A stretch of 64,000 nucleotides of DNA from Atriophallophorus winterbourni. Taxonomy: Eukaryota; Platyhelminthes; Trematoda; Plagiorchiida; Microphallidae. This document shows positions 48,880 to 60,589 of this stretch, in pieces (the stretch's first letter is position 1; each line of letters starts with the position of its first letter). The stretch lies in assembly GCA_013407085.1 (NCBI GenBank), contig JACCGJ010015025.1, positions 43,082 through 107,081 on the forward strand, in the 5' to 3' direction. The position numbers and the translations under genes were made by a program. Below the pieces are notes generated by a model. The model worked only from the letters and a program-made list of their open reading frames with translations. It had not been told where the DNA came from and did not search any database.

Positions 48880-49890
48880 GAGATGGTGGGGCGCCCGTAA
48901 CAAATATAACCAGTTTTGGATGCTCACATCCTCTACACTTTCGTGTTACAACTGATTTCTGGTTGTTTGCTCAGATCATATACAAACACTAAGATTAGAG
49001 GCAGTAATAATTGGAAAATAGAAAACGTTGTGTACAAAATTAGAGCTGTATGGCGCGAATAATCATATTGAAGAAAGAAGAAAGAAAGAAAAATGGCCTA
49101 ATTCGAGTACAGGAATTTTCAGCGATACAATTAATTCGACCACACGTAATAAAATGTACATTTTAAAAAATACATGTCAAATAAAGATGATCCTACTTCA
49201 GTTAATATACTGTCGATGTCACACTTCAGATAAAGTAAATATAGAAGGGAACTAATTAAAACGATATGAATATTGAAATGAAGATTTTCCACATTATTCA
49301 CATTTCCCGAACTGACACACTAGAACCGGTTGCTCGTTGTTTTCATCAATCTGGTGGATAGAGTATCAAATGGTACAATGATAATTAATAATAATAGATT
49401 AGGTACACATTTTTGAAGATAATTTTAGTTAGTTTATAAATATATATATAAATAGTTTTAAAGAATTTCTACGCGTCTTTTAATAAGAACACCCTTGATT
49501 GATCAACAAATTCGTAGACTTCGTCTGAAGCAAAGATACCCATTTTTCCGTTTTTGAATAAAAGACGATTTATCGGTTGAATCGCAACCGATGAGCCCAA
49601 CTGTACAACATGCACTATGGATAATGATGCATCGAAATGCTATAAGCGGTAATGTCTTTTTATTCGGGCAAACGCTCAGAATATTGTATTCCAAGTCTTA
49701 TTTAAGCAATTTAAACAAATCAAATGTTGTAAGAGATTTCTGATCAAGATGATAAAGAAAATGGTGAAAGAGAACGTTTAGTGACTACTCATCCATGCCA
49801 AGCCCATCGAAATGTTCACATGGTTGATCACAACGGTCCAAAATCAAAGGTCTGGACTAGAGTTTCACTCTTATTCGAGCATATTCTCCG
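48880..49890. other. Intergenic sequence, nothing recognised
   Basis: AT-rich. Small open frames (49,028-49,255, 49,503-49,694) have no motif or neighbour support. Confidence 0.4.
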
Positions 49891-49894
49891 ATTC

Positions 49895-49965
49895 GGGTGG
49901 GCTTCGAACCATCACCATTGTATTCCAACGCCTTACTAAGATGCGTTCGACCGATCGCAATTAAG
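49895..49965 (-). ncRNA. Possible tRNA-derived (SINE or tRNA) relic
   Basis: On the minus strand a TTAGTAAGGCGTTGGAATAC segment is followed 20-30 bp later by GGTTCGAAGCCC, resembling internal promoter boxes A and B of tRNA genes. The T-stem is imperfect and no acceptor stem was found, so a working tRNA is unlikely. Confidence 0.28.
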
Positions 49966-50634
49966 CGATAATGAATCTTTCTCCAGACTGGCACATTTGA
50001 TTAGCTTTTGTTTGCTCCACAAGTCAAGGAGTAGTAGTAGTACTGAAATCTGTGGTAGCGCTTACAGCGATAGGCAATAATCGGAGGAAGGATGTTTGTT
50101 CCATGCTTAGGGTGTGATCCAGGAATAGCGACCGGGAGCAGATTATATTCTTCAGCATCCTACAAATGAAGAATTACACAACGCCCTGATTTAAACTCAC
50201 TATTGGTTAGATGTTTTGGAATAAGACTAATTTCTATTTCTCTCCACATGACCCGAAAAACGTAGGACTCGCTGTCGTATTACGGTCAACGTGCTCGGTA
50301 ATCTAGCTTCGAAAGCTCGTCAGCATTCGTTATTTTGCCATTGGCGATATGTTCAAGATATGACGGATACTCTGTTTATGGAAAGCGTTCATCTATCGTT
50401 CGTGTCTCGCTTTGATGGTCCAGTTTTGACTATTGTTTAGCAAAGCATTCAGTACATATCCGGGATGGCAGTTTTCCATACAATAGAGTTCAAGCAGGTT
50501 AGAATAGCAGCAGCTATATCAATCCAATTATTAACACACCAACGGATCTATGAAATTCTAAACTGGCTAAATCTGACAGTTTCCAATTGTGATAATGATA
50601 GGCGATGTAAATATACATTTGCATGCATTTACAT
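49966..50634. other. Intergenic sequence, nothing recognised
   Basis: Slightly richer in GC than its flanks around 50,040-50,420, which may mean an old repeat, but no coding frame or terminal structure was identified. Confidence 0.35.
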
Positions 50635-50790
50635 CACTCACACAACCCATGACCGGTATCGTGCTGTTTGAACTCATCAGGGAAGAACAGTAGGATAACG
50701 ATCCGCATGCGCTTGAAACAGTGGAGGAATGGTAAACAAGGATCATTTGTATGCCACTTTTGGATAAGGTTGTTACGACCAACCTTTTCA
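50635..50790. mobile_element. Diverged MITE-like copy outside the gene
   Basis: Begins CACTCACACAACCCATGACC and keeps GTATCGTGCTGTTTGAACTC and GATCCGCATGCG in the same spacing as the left half of the intronic elements. Shows that the family is dispersed and not confined to the repeat units. Confidence 0.5.
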
Positions 50791-51719
50791 ATCACATGTG
50801 CCCAAAGAGATGTGTAATGCGGTTAAACACATAACCAAGTACCAAAATATTCATTCGCATTCATTAACATCACACAAACTCGCAAAGAAAAGAAGAATTA
50901 ACAACAATTCCGGTGAAAACGTGGTATATCGAATGCAAATGTGTGGGTGCGTGTGGTGTTGATTGACCAGAGGTAAAGTAGATGCTAGCTAGCTACTATT
51001 TTGTCTGAATTTGAAAACCGTCTTGCACCTTATAAATACTTGCTAAGATGAGCGTCAGTGATAGCCGCAAGGAAGTATTTGTGATGAAGTCGATCCACTC
51101 GTTCACCAAATTTGATTGCTTGCGTGGATCATTCGAGGTGTCGACACATTAACTCTGTTTGCTTGTGCTTACACTTCTATATAATCGAAAGATTTTTAAA
51201 TTTATTTCTTCCCTATCATTTAGAGTTTATTTTTCCCATGTGGTAATGGGAGTTAAGCACATTTCAAATATTTTCAAATGTGATCACGATGGTCCAGTGC
51301 TTCATTCATTATGGACCATCATGATATAATTCGTGAATATTTCAAAGGGCTGGGTACTCATGAGTAGTCAAAAGATAAATAACGAATTCGCCAACTTGCG
51401 AAAAACAATTTTGTCTATTTTAATAATCGGCGTTAGCTTACTCCTTAGACGATGTGAAGACTCGGCACGGAGATCAGATTGGTTGAGCGACTTGAAAAAT
51501 GTTACTGGCTCCTTCACGACTGGTCGTTCAGACAAATCTACTCAAATGCGCCAGTTTAGAGGAAGATTCATGAACGCTTAATCGCCATCGGTCAAACGGT
51601 GGACAGTAGCAGCATTCGTAAGGCGTGGGACTGAAATTTTGAGGATACTGTTTTAATTGTCGGACATTCTTCTTTGACATAAGATAATAAACAATCTGGA
51701 CGCTCGATTGGCTCGTTAA
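50791..51719. other. Intergenic sequence with a shared repeat phrase
   Basis: No gene. The stretch near 50,940-50,995 (gtgtggtg...gaccagaggtaaagtagatgc) resembles 54,600-54,645 (gtgtgaca...gaccaggggcgaaataaatgc), so a dispersed repeat of unknown type occurs at both places. Confidence 0.35.
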
Positions 51720-51721
51720 CC

Positions 51722-52522
51722 ACTTACCGTCCTATACAAACTGAACTGAAATTCTGTTTTACATAAACCCGTGAATGATACTTTCTCGTGTTAGGACGCT
51801 CAATAAGGATGCGATAAAGCAGATGCCAATGACTGAATGGAGAATGTTTGCATGATACTTCATGCTGTAGCTTTCGTAACACAAAGAGAAAATGGTGTAC
51901 ACATCTCAAAAACGCATTATCCATATTTCTTGGTTCTTCCTAACGCGAACTTTCATAGAAATGTGGGCCAATATTCTTTATCTGCGTCGAATTCGTCATT
52001 GAAATCGCCGAACACCACGTTACAGTTTTCCACGAGCAGAATTCTGCAGACTCTTGTTAGAATGTGATAAAATGCGTTTATTTGAGCAGACGTCACGGAG
52101 AATGTCGCTGCAAAATGTTGACTAACGTGATGATACTCGTACTGTACTTCAGATATATAGTTCGAATCCAAACTATTATGATGCTGCTTGGTTTTTCTAG
52201 TTTTTTTGCTGTTTTCCCCGACAAAACGAAACACATTTACTCGAGGCTCGTAACTTCATATTACTATTTAAAAATATGTAACCTCTTTCTGTCGACATAC
52301 CAGTGCTAGTGTCTGCATCTTTTGTAGCGCAGCCATAGCGACCATCAAACCTTTTAGCTCGTTGCTAGTAAAAATTACATATGATACATTGCAGACGTTC
52401 GAGAGTTTTCGATGATATACGGGAAATATATAGCGATGTTTCCAGTCACCAGTTTGAGTGATGAATAAATTGGACCAACAAAATTTGTTTCGGCGAAAAC
52501 CATGTTGCGCTGCAGAAAACAT
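51722..52522 (-). mobile_element. Badly decayed RTE-like endonuclease fragment
   Basis: Minus strand. The clearest part (51,953-52,234) reads YISEVQYEYHHVSQHF and then ILLVENCNVVFGDFNDEFDA, with the GDFN-x5-D box of RTE-type endonucleases followed by ADKEYW. Flanking frames are broken. Confidence 0.5.
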
Positions 52523-52833
52523 CCTTTACCTAAGATGCGCTCATATAATTTTTGCGATACAAAAGAGCAGCTTGACAGGTCTGTAATTTGTTATGTTAAA
52601 ACGACATCCACCCTTGTAATTTGGTTATTCACAAAAGCTTTCCATGCTGATGGTACGCAACCATGAGAAAAGCTTCGTATAAGAAGGTCAGTTAGACAGG
52701 ATGCAAGCTGCCTTTAACACGCACGAACAATAATTAGGGTCATGCTGCACCACCCGAGTATGTCTTCCTATTTGGTCGCCAAATGTGGAAGTCATGAACG
52801 ACATGGTCAATTATTGGTTCAGTTAAAAGTTCG

Positions 52834-54404
52834 ATGAGTTTGATAAACCATCATGCGACAAATTCTCCTGACTTTAATCGACGTATAATGCTTAATCCAT
52901 TAGATTGGAAATCGCAATACCATCGACCGATTACACAACTCACAATCCAATTTTTGAATTATTACAATCCATCTCCGCATTTTGACCATAATAGCTGGTC
53001 CCTTGATACCCACTTCCCATATTTAATCTCATTTCACACTCACCCTTCTATGTTCTTTTACTCAAACATGAGAGGTTTTTCAATTCTTCCACTAAAGTGT
53101 TTACCGTGTACCAACCTGCGCTGCACAATGATCAATTCTATAATAAACCATTCTCCGACAATCGCATCTCTTTGCTTTATTCTTAATAATGCTCATTCTA
53201 TAACTAACAAGATTATACCTTTACTTTCATATCTTCTTTCTAACCCCGCTAATATTATTCTAATAACTGAATCTTAAACAAAAAATTGTGAACTTATGAT
53301 TCCATACTATTTCATTTTCAGGAGAGACCGCGTTTCAAAACATATATGAGGATGCCTTGGTTATGTTCATTCTAACCTTCAGGCGAACATCATCATTTCA
53401 TCCATCTTTGATCAAATCGAAGATTCTATCTGGCTTGCACTACCGGCTTTTAATGTCTTAGTAGGATGCATCTACTACCCACCGGCTCCTACTTCTTCAA
53501 CGCTTTAACGCTTAACCGATTGCTTCATAGACGCCTCTGTCCACACTTACGCTATAAATTATTTGCAGGAGATTTTAACATGCCTACACTTAACCGTGTA
53601 GAAAGTACCGATAAAAAACTCTTTACAATATCACCAAAAATTTGTTTTACATAGTTTTTCGATAAACCAACATGTAAGAACATTAACGTTGACCTTCTCT
53701 TCACTCTGAATATCACATCTTCTATCTTGAACGTATCTTGATAATATTTTAATGGCGATCATAACATTATATCTTTTGAATTGAGTTGCAATAGTATAAT
53801 GACTAGTAGTAAAATACTACGTATAATTAGTCACCTAGACTGGAGGATCTTTGAAAACCACATTAAACACGAATATTGGACTGCGTTTTTCCTTTTTGGT
53901 AATTCTAGTGTAATCTGATTTACTAGAGAAATCTACTACTAGACATGCTAGGCGCTCCAAACTGAGAAAAGCTCATAAGTTAGAAATCGTATTGTTTATT
54001 TGACATCATGTGCTCGTAATAAGCATTACATCTCTTCTCTTCTTCATGCGTACGAACTATCTGACACAACAGTACAAATTATAAACCACAAATTGAATTC
54101 CGATGAGTGGACAGCCCTCAAATCCAGTGAAAAGCAGAAAGCATTATTTAAATTAATCAACGCTACAATATCAGGAAATTCAGATAGCATAAGATACATC
54201 AATAAACAAAATCAACCTGGTAATGATTCAAGATTCAAGAATTTACGGGAAAAATGCTCGTACCTGTACAACACCACAGGATATTCGTATAAGGACAATA
54301 AATATATATTCGAAATAAATTGGTGCATTAAAAAGATCGAGAGTTTTGTAGTTACAAAAAATGTCAGGTATTGTCGCGGTATGATGGAAAAAATATTCGT
54401 TTAG
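52834..54404 (+). mobile_element. Badly decayed CR1-like LINE fragment, plus strand
   Basis: Pieces in several frames follow the order of a CR1 ORF2: NNAHSITNKIIPLLSYLL with ANIILITES near 53,180-53,275 (endonuclease start), DSIWLALPAFNVLVGCIYYP near 53,430, FAGDFNMPTLNRV near 53,560-53,600, then a lysine-rich linker at 54,000-54,404 (KQKALFKLINATISG). No RT domain follows on this strand. Confidence 0.5.
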
Positions 54405-54699
54405 ATAAAGATCATGTTATATAAACGGGATGTAGGGTGGAATTACTACGCATAAATACATCCAATTTGTTCCTAAAAATCCTTACACTAGACTATTTTA
54501 GAACATCTGACGGTATGGAGTTCCATATGGAACAAACGCGCACCGAATAGAAGAACCGGCGTCAGTTCCGATGGGAATGTGGATTATCAAACGCCAGTAT
54601 GTGAGTACGTGTGACATGGCTTGACCAGGGGCGAAATAAATGCCTCAGAGGATGAAACCGTGAATTCATTATTTTATAAGTTAGGATTAGATCAAATCA

Positions 54700-55580
54700 A
54701 ACTTATCTGCGAGGCAGTTTATCCAAATTAAGATGCCTAAGCCGATTCTCATATGGTAGGTTGCGGAGACAGCCAACCATTTTAGTTGCTCTGTGATAAA
54801 TCCTCTCGAGCTGCTTGATGTTCTTTTGTAGCCATGGTGCCCAAGTTTGCACTGAGTAATAACAATTATACAGCACTAGGTGAATATAAGTATTTATGAG
54901 CATTGGGAATGATTCACTGGAAAATGTACGAAAGTACGCCGAGGCACACCTAGCATGCGGCTAGCACGGTTGTACACTGCTTCGCATTGCACGATATTTT
55001 TATGACTTCCACTTATCCATACGCCGAGGTCTTTTTCTTCGGTTGTCCATTCCAGTTGTTTTGATCCAACCTTGTACGAATGGGGAATCTTTGCCTATTT
55101 GCAACATGTTACACGTTTGGAAGTTGAATGGAATTTTGTTTCGCTCTGACCAGCTGTTCAATATATCCGAATCGCTTTGTAAGCGCAAACAGTACATGCT
55201 TGACGTGATTCGCATCTAAAGTTTAACATCATCCCCAAAGAGAACCATTTTGGCTGTGACAAGTTTAAGAAGGTCATTGATGTAGACCAAAAGAGAACCG
55301 GACCGAGTACCGAAACTTGTGAGACACCGCTGGTGGCTACGATGTCCTAAGATCTCACACCATCGATACGCACAATTGCATTGCGATAAAAAAGATAAAT
55401 TCTCAGCCAGGTAAGAAGGCACAGATTATTACCAACATCGTACAGCTTGCTCAGGAGTACAGATTGGTCCACGCAATCAAACGTTTTTCATATGTCCAAG
55501 TAACATGTGTGCACGCAACCACCATCATCAACTCCCTGCGTCCAGTCGTCCATTGTCTCCAGTAAGTTAGTCGAGCACAG
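54700..55580 (-). mobile_element. Decayed CR1-like RT fragment, minus strand
   Basis: Minus strand: MDDWTQGVDDG near 55,550, a degenerate GSLLVYINDLLKLVTAKMVL and FGDDVKL near 55,230-55,310, SWSERNKIPFNFQTCNMLQI near 55,110-55,160, and WLQKNIKQLERIYHRATKMV near 54,780-54,835. The order matches RT motifs through to the C-terminal region; several frameshifts and stops. Confidence 0.65.
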
Positions 55581-55599
55581 CAGTATTTGAGCCGCTTGC

Positions 55600-57090
55600 T
55601 GTTTGTGAAGAATTTCTTGTATTTTTTAGTGCTTTATGTAATAAAAAATCTTATCCAGAGGTAATCACACACGCCTCATGCAACACGTTAGAGGCCACTA
55701 CAATAAACCTCTCTGACATACCGATAGATTGTAAGCAACATACGCATTACTTAAGCAATCCAATCTCGAGATGGTTGAAGACGGCGGATGATATATGCGA
55801 CCTATCAAGAGCTTCTGCTAATTCTTTGAAGCCATCTGACTACATCCAACTACATTAACTGGAATCTACTGTCAGGATTTATAAGAACAGATGACTTGAG
55901 CCGATGCTTATTCTGTATTGATTTTACGACGGTCTCTTCAACATTTCATTAACAATTGAAAGCGTTACATATAAAGGCGCCATATAAGCTTATTATTCAC
56001 ACAAAATTAATGAAAGCCCACAAAATATATTACAATGATGAAGCTACATTCTGTAACCGTAAAAAGACTCATCGAAGTTTCGACTTTCTTCGTTCTTATG
56101 AACTATCAAGAAGTCACAGATATGCTTCAGATAACACGCTTAAAGCTGATAAAACAAAGCTCCTATGAGTCAGGATAAGCTGAAATCACTAAATAAATGA
56201 ATAAATAAATAAATGTTTTATTCTCGGATTTCCAAGGTATCCTAACCATGATCAATAATTATCAAAATTGATTGTATACATAAAGCATAAAAAGAACAAT
56301 AGATATTAAATTTTCAAGGATATCCGTGCAGGGAATTTTTCGTTCCTTAAAATGTTAAAGGTAAATGGTAGTCAATCATTTTTACAGAAATTCAATATAT
56401 GAGCTGTCATTTTAAGAATGGAAAATGGGGTGACGGGAAGAATGACACGAAGAATATTGCTGTTTGATGGACCTGATCATCGTAGATGTGGGAGATTTCG
56501 AAAAGGCGGAATCTTCAAAAATGTTCGGTTATAACTCTTTGTTATTATCAAAATATGTCTGTTTTGAATGAAGAACGTCTTTTATAGGAGTTTGTAGAAC
56601 ATTTATGGTCGAAGTGTGGCATCGTCTATGAGCCGGTTTTCTTCACGTGGATGAAAAGGGGTAATCTGGAAGATAAATACTAAGGGACCGACTAAATGTT
56701 CATTATGAAAGTTGTAAAACTGATTTCACTGTTAGTATCCAGCAATGTCGTGATTATATAGTTAATCTAGGGAGACATCTAGGTTGAAAAGTTTCATTAA
56801 TTTTTTCACCGTGAGGAATGAATTCAGATGTGAGACACAAAGTTTCATGTTTTTCGGATGAACATTCCAGAGTTTAGCGTATTTACTTAGGTAAACGTTT
56901 CTTCCTACTTTCGTACAGAATCTGATTAATTCCACTTTTTCCATTTATGAAATTATATCTAGAACCTTATCGAGAGCGAACTGTTGAATTTTTATCTATA
57001 TTATCAGAAGATATTATTCTAGAAAACTGCATCAGGTTGTGTTCAATTTTACATAACCATAGTGGGTCTAATTTGAGCTTCTCAAAACTT
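55600..57090. other. Intergenic, with an (AAAT)n stretch
   Basis: A short (AAAT)n run lies at 56,191-56,214. The minus frame at 56,762-56,944 is weakly like a LINE C-terminus (GRNVYLSKYAKLWN...) but is too diverged to assign. No gene is supported. Confidence 0.35.
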
Positions 57091-57097
57091 TCTCCAT

Positions 57098-57122
57098 ATA
57101 GTCAATAGTCAATAGTCAATAG
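57098..57122 (-). repeat. CR1 3'-terminal heptanucleotide repeat
   Basis: At least three direct copies of atagtca on the plus strand, forming the 3' end of the CR1-like element; marks the exact end of the LINE. Confidence 0.8.
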
Positions 57123-57488
57123 TTTTATTGTGGTAATAAAAGCTGATAGCTTGTAAGAAACCACTGGGTGGTGTGTACAGAGGGTCGCACAAAGCGTGCT
57201 AAAAGCATACATGAAGAGATAAAAACGGAGGCAAATAGGCCTTATAGCGGGCCATGTTCGCGTATAGCATACACCTTGATTGGACATTTGTGGCTTTTTT
57301 TAGGGAGAAGTGTCAGCCCAAGACACATTCCCACCACGTCCTCCAGTGCATGACGGACTTGCGGACGGTTGCTTTGGCGTGAGCAACGTTGATGCTTGCA
57401 AGCTGGGGAGAAAAAAACTGGAAAAATGTTAGTTATTTATGGATATGTAGTATAATGGGGTAGAACGGAATGGCGAAAGATAAACAAG

Positions 57489-57964
57489 TCATTTGAAAGT
57501 TGATTGCCAAAGGTGTTCGTCTAGACGTTGCTTAAACGAAGACAGTGACTCAGCATGTACCACCTCCGGCGGGAGAGCGTTCCATACACGGCATATGCGA
57601 AGGGGTAGGAAATACCGTCGACTGTTCAATCGGCTGTTCTGATGAGCAATCTTGAGATTGTGCCCACGATGATTACGTCGATTGGATAGAGGCATCAAGA
57701 ACTTGCAAGGGTGGTGATTCTCTGTGAGAATGCGAAAGGTCAAAAGCAAATCACCGCGGAGGAGTCGGTAGCGGATTGAGAAGAGGCCGCTATACTGCAG
57801 CCGTTCTTCGTAGGACATGTTTTGAAGGCCGTTAATAAGCTTGGTTGCTCGCCGTTGTGGCTGTTCGAGGGCGTGCATGTCTTGTTGGAGCCACGGATGC
57901 CACGCACTGACTGCATATTCCAGCGGGGGGCGGATGTAGGCGGACAGTAGCTGTGGGAAGAGTC
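57489..57964 (-). pseudogene. CR1-like ORF2, C-terminal part
   Basis: In the shifted frame: FPQLLSAYIRPPLEYAVSAW, EQPQRRATKLINGL, YEERLQYSGLFSIRYRLLRG and RICRVWNALPPEVVHAESLS, ending at LWQSTFK. This is the standard C-terminal region of CR1 ORF2. Confidence 0.85.
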
Positions 57965-59596
57965 GTCGGTCAAAGCGTCTGAAAGTCGCCTTAGAAGACC
58001 AACACTGTGGTTTGCGGTTCTTGCAGCCTTGTTGCACTGGCTGGAGCAGCCCAAGTCGTGCTGTACGATGACGCCGAGGTCGCTTACCTGGTCCACATGG
58101 CGCAAAAGTTCGTCCCCCAAGTGATAAGCGTAACGAACAGAGTGTCGAATGGTCAGAATGTGGCATTTTTCTGAGTTGAACGGTAGATTGTGTTCTAATG
58201 ACCACTGATAGAGGCGGTCGAGGTCACGTTGCAGGATTTGATGATCTTCGAAGCTAGATATACGACGCCAAACCTTGAGGTCGTCCGCGAAGAGTAAAAA
58301 TGAGCTTGATAAGATCATGCTGATATCATTGATGAATATAAGGAAGAGAGTGGGTCCGAGTACGGATCCCTGCGGAACCCCACTGGTTACCGGGAAACAG
58401 TCTGAATAGGCGTCTTTGACGCGCACACACGATGTGCGATCTTGCAGAAATCGGCTGAGCCACGTCAACAAGGGGTCATCGATTCCGTAGTGGCGTAGCT
58501 TTTGAATGAGAATAAGGTGATCAACTCTATCAAAGGCTTTCGAAAAATCCAGGTATGCCACGTCAACTGCCACCCGGCAGTCCACGGCTTTCGTCCAATC
58601 GTCCCTGACCAACAAGAGGTTGGATAGGCAGGAGTGTCCTGGCCGGAAACCATGCTGTTCATGAGCAAGGATGTGATTTTCCTCAAGGTGGCGTGTGATG
58701 GTGTCAGCTATAATACTTTCCATGACCTTTGAGATCACAGACAGCAGGGTCACCGGGCGGTAATTAGCTGGTAAGGTGCGGTCGCCTCCTTTAAAGACCG
58801 AAGTGATCAAGCCTTGTTTCCAAGTTTGTGGGACTTCAGCTGAGTCGAGTGAACGCTGGAAATATAGCGCCAGATCGTTTGAGATATATGCTGCGACTGC
58901 ATTCAAAGCCTTTGGGTGTATGTGATCTATACCCGGGGAGCTATTCTGTCGCACGTGGGTCAATTTGTGGTAGACGGCGTCGCGGCTGAAGATGATTGAG
59001 CTCAATGAAGGCACAGGAGACACTGGTGCAAGTATGACTACGGACTTAGGGGCAGCACGAAAGATGGGAACGTACTGCGCGCCAAAAGTGCTGGCGACTT
59101 CTTCAGGTGACGTGGATAGACCCGAGGGTGTCTTGAGCGAAGGGATACCTGTTTTCGCTTTCCTCCGAGCGTTGATCTCCTTGTATAGCAGCTTCGGGTT
59201 GTCTAGAAGTCTCAAAGTTAGCTGTTGTTGGTAAAGGAATTGATCATTGCGTTTGAGAGATGTACACTGGTTTCGCAATAATCTGTAGAATTCCCAGTTC
59301 TCTGAGGTGGGGCATCGAGAGAAAGTATGCCATGCAAGGTTCCGTAGTGCCATCATTTTTTTGGTCCGGCTTCTAATTGTCGGTCGGTCGCGTTTTGTTG
59401 GTATAGGCTTCATGGTCGATGATAGGTCAAGTAATGTGTGCCATCGTGTAACAAAATAACTCCAAGCAGTATCAAGTTGCGTAGTATGTAGCAAGTCCCA
59501 CGTGTTCGCGGCAACAAGCTCACGCAGTAGCGTGTAGTTCGAAATCCTCCTAGTAGTGGCGTCCGGTATCCCCTCATAATAAGAGTAGCAGAGGTA
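57965..59596 (-). pseudogene. CR1-like ORF2, reverse transcriptase part
   Basis: After the insertion the frame runs through PANYRPVTLLSVISKVME, HGFRPGHSCLSNLL, VAYLDFSKAFDRVDH, TSGVPQGSVLGPTLFLIFIN and SSFLLFADDLKVW (FADD catalytic box), then LPFNSEKCHIL. The RT motifs are complete. Frame is lost near 57,965 (after LRRLSDALTDD), where adding one base would restore the path into FPQLLSAYIRPPLEYAV. Confidence 0.85.
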
Positions 59597-59883
59597 TTTT
59601 TGTATGTATGTATGTTTGTATGTATGAAAGCACAAGCCTGATCCAGGCAAAGTGCTGCACGTGGGCTAAGATACTGTCAGGTTGCCCAGGCCTAGACAGA
59701 TATAAGGAGGAAAATAGAATAGAAATAGAAATGGTAGTGAGACTCCAGCTTGTATCAGCATGTAGCTTACTACATCTGGCCAATCAATTTAGTACGGTGT
59801 TAGCCGCACAACACAAAGTACTGCACGATTGCACATCTGTGCATAAGGTGGTTTTGTTTTGTTTGTGTTTGTACCGCCGAAGC
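59597..59883 (-). mobile_element. SINE-like 287-bp insertion with 14-bp target duplication
   Basis: Flanked by identical copies of gagtagcagaggta at 59,583-59,596 and 59,884-59,897. Removing the insert and one copy restores the CR1 reading frame. On the minus strand it ends in a catacata/caaacata-rich, A-rich tail next to the duplication, as expected for a 3' end made by target-primed reverse transcription. No ORF. Clear tRNA-type promoter boxes were not found, so the class is open. Confidence 0.75.
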
Positions 59884-60560
59884 GAGTAGCAGAGGTAGTC
59901 AAATATCAGCACGGCATGATCAGCATGACCCTGTGGTGTTTCGATCATCATGTTTTCGACCATCAGTTCTCCGTTGGGGAGTATCAGATGGAGGGTAGAC
60001 GGGATCTGGTGGCCGCAGAATCGTGTCGGTTCGTTGACATGGCTGTACAATGGATGGGTAGCAATCAATTCTGATAAGTCACGTCCAAACTGATGTCTGG
60101 GCGAGCCTGACGATACACCCGGAGAGTTGAAGTCTCCCATTATGAGGACATGCGTGAAGTGTTGAGAAAGTCCGAGTCGGATGGCAGTCAGCAAAGAAGA
60201 GCCTGTATGAGAATCCGCATTTGGAGGGCGGTAGATCACACCCAACAAGGCCACGTCGTCGCGTTGCAAGAAAACTCTACACCACAAAGTGTCAGGAACA
60301 GACAGATCAGGGTTCTCGATCTCTTCACAGCGTAGTGCTTGATTGTAATACAGTAGGACACCTCCACCTCTAGTCTTACGATCAATGCGGAATGAAAACA
60401 TGTTTGGGAGCATTAGTTCAGTTTCTAATATGGTTGGGGTCAACCAGGTTTCTGTGATGGCAATGAGATCAAAGTTTTTTGTCGAATGAAGCAGTTTTAA
60501 TTCGGAGAATTTGTTCGTGAATCCTCGGATGTTCGTATAGCAACAGGACAGTGTATGGCG
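59884..60560 (-). pseudogene. CR1-like ORF2, endonuclease part
   Basis: Reads NIRGFTNKFSEL and FDLIAITETWL, RGGGVLLYYN, LLGVIYRPPN, VLIMGDFNSPGV and GHADHAVLIFDYL, the ordered boxes of an apurinic-type endonuclease. The open frame reaches back to the ORF1 stop near 60,590. The 3' end is cut by the SINE-like insertion after D-Y-L-C-Y-S; across it the frame resumes in YLCYSYYEGIPDATTRR. Confidence 0.82.
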
Positions 60561-60589
60561 GTTGCGTTGGGCGTCGTGAGGTGTACCAC

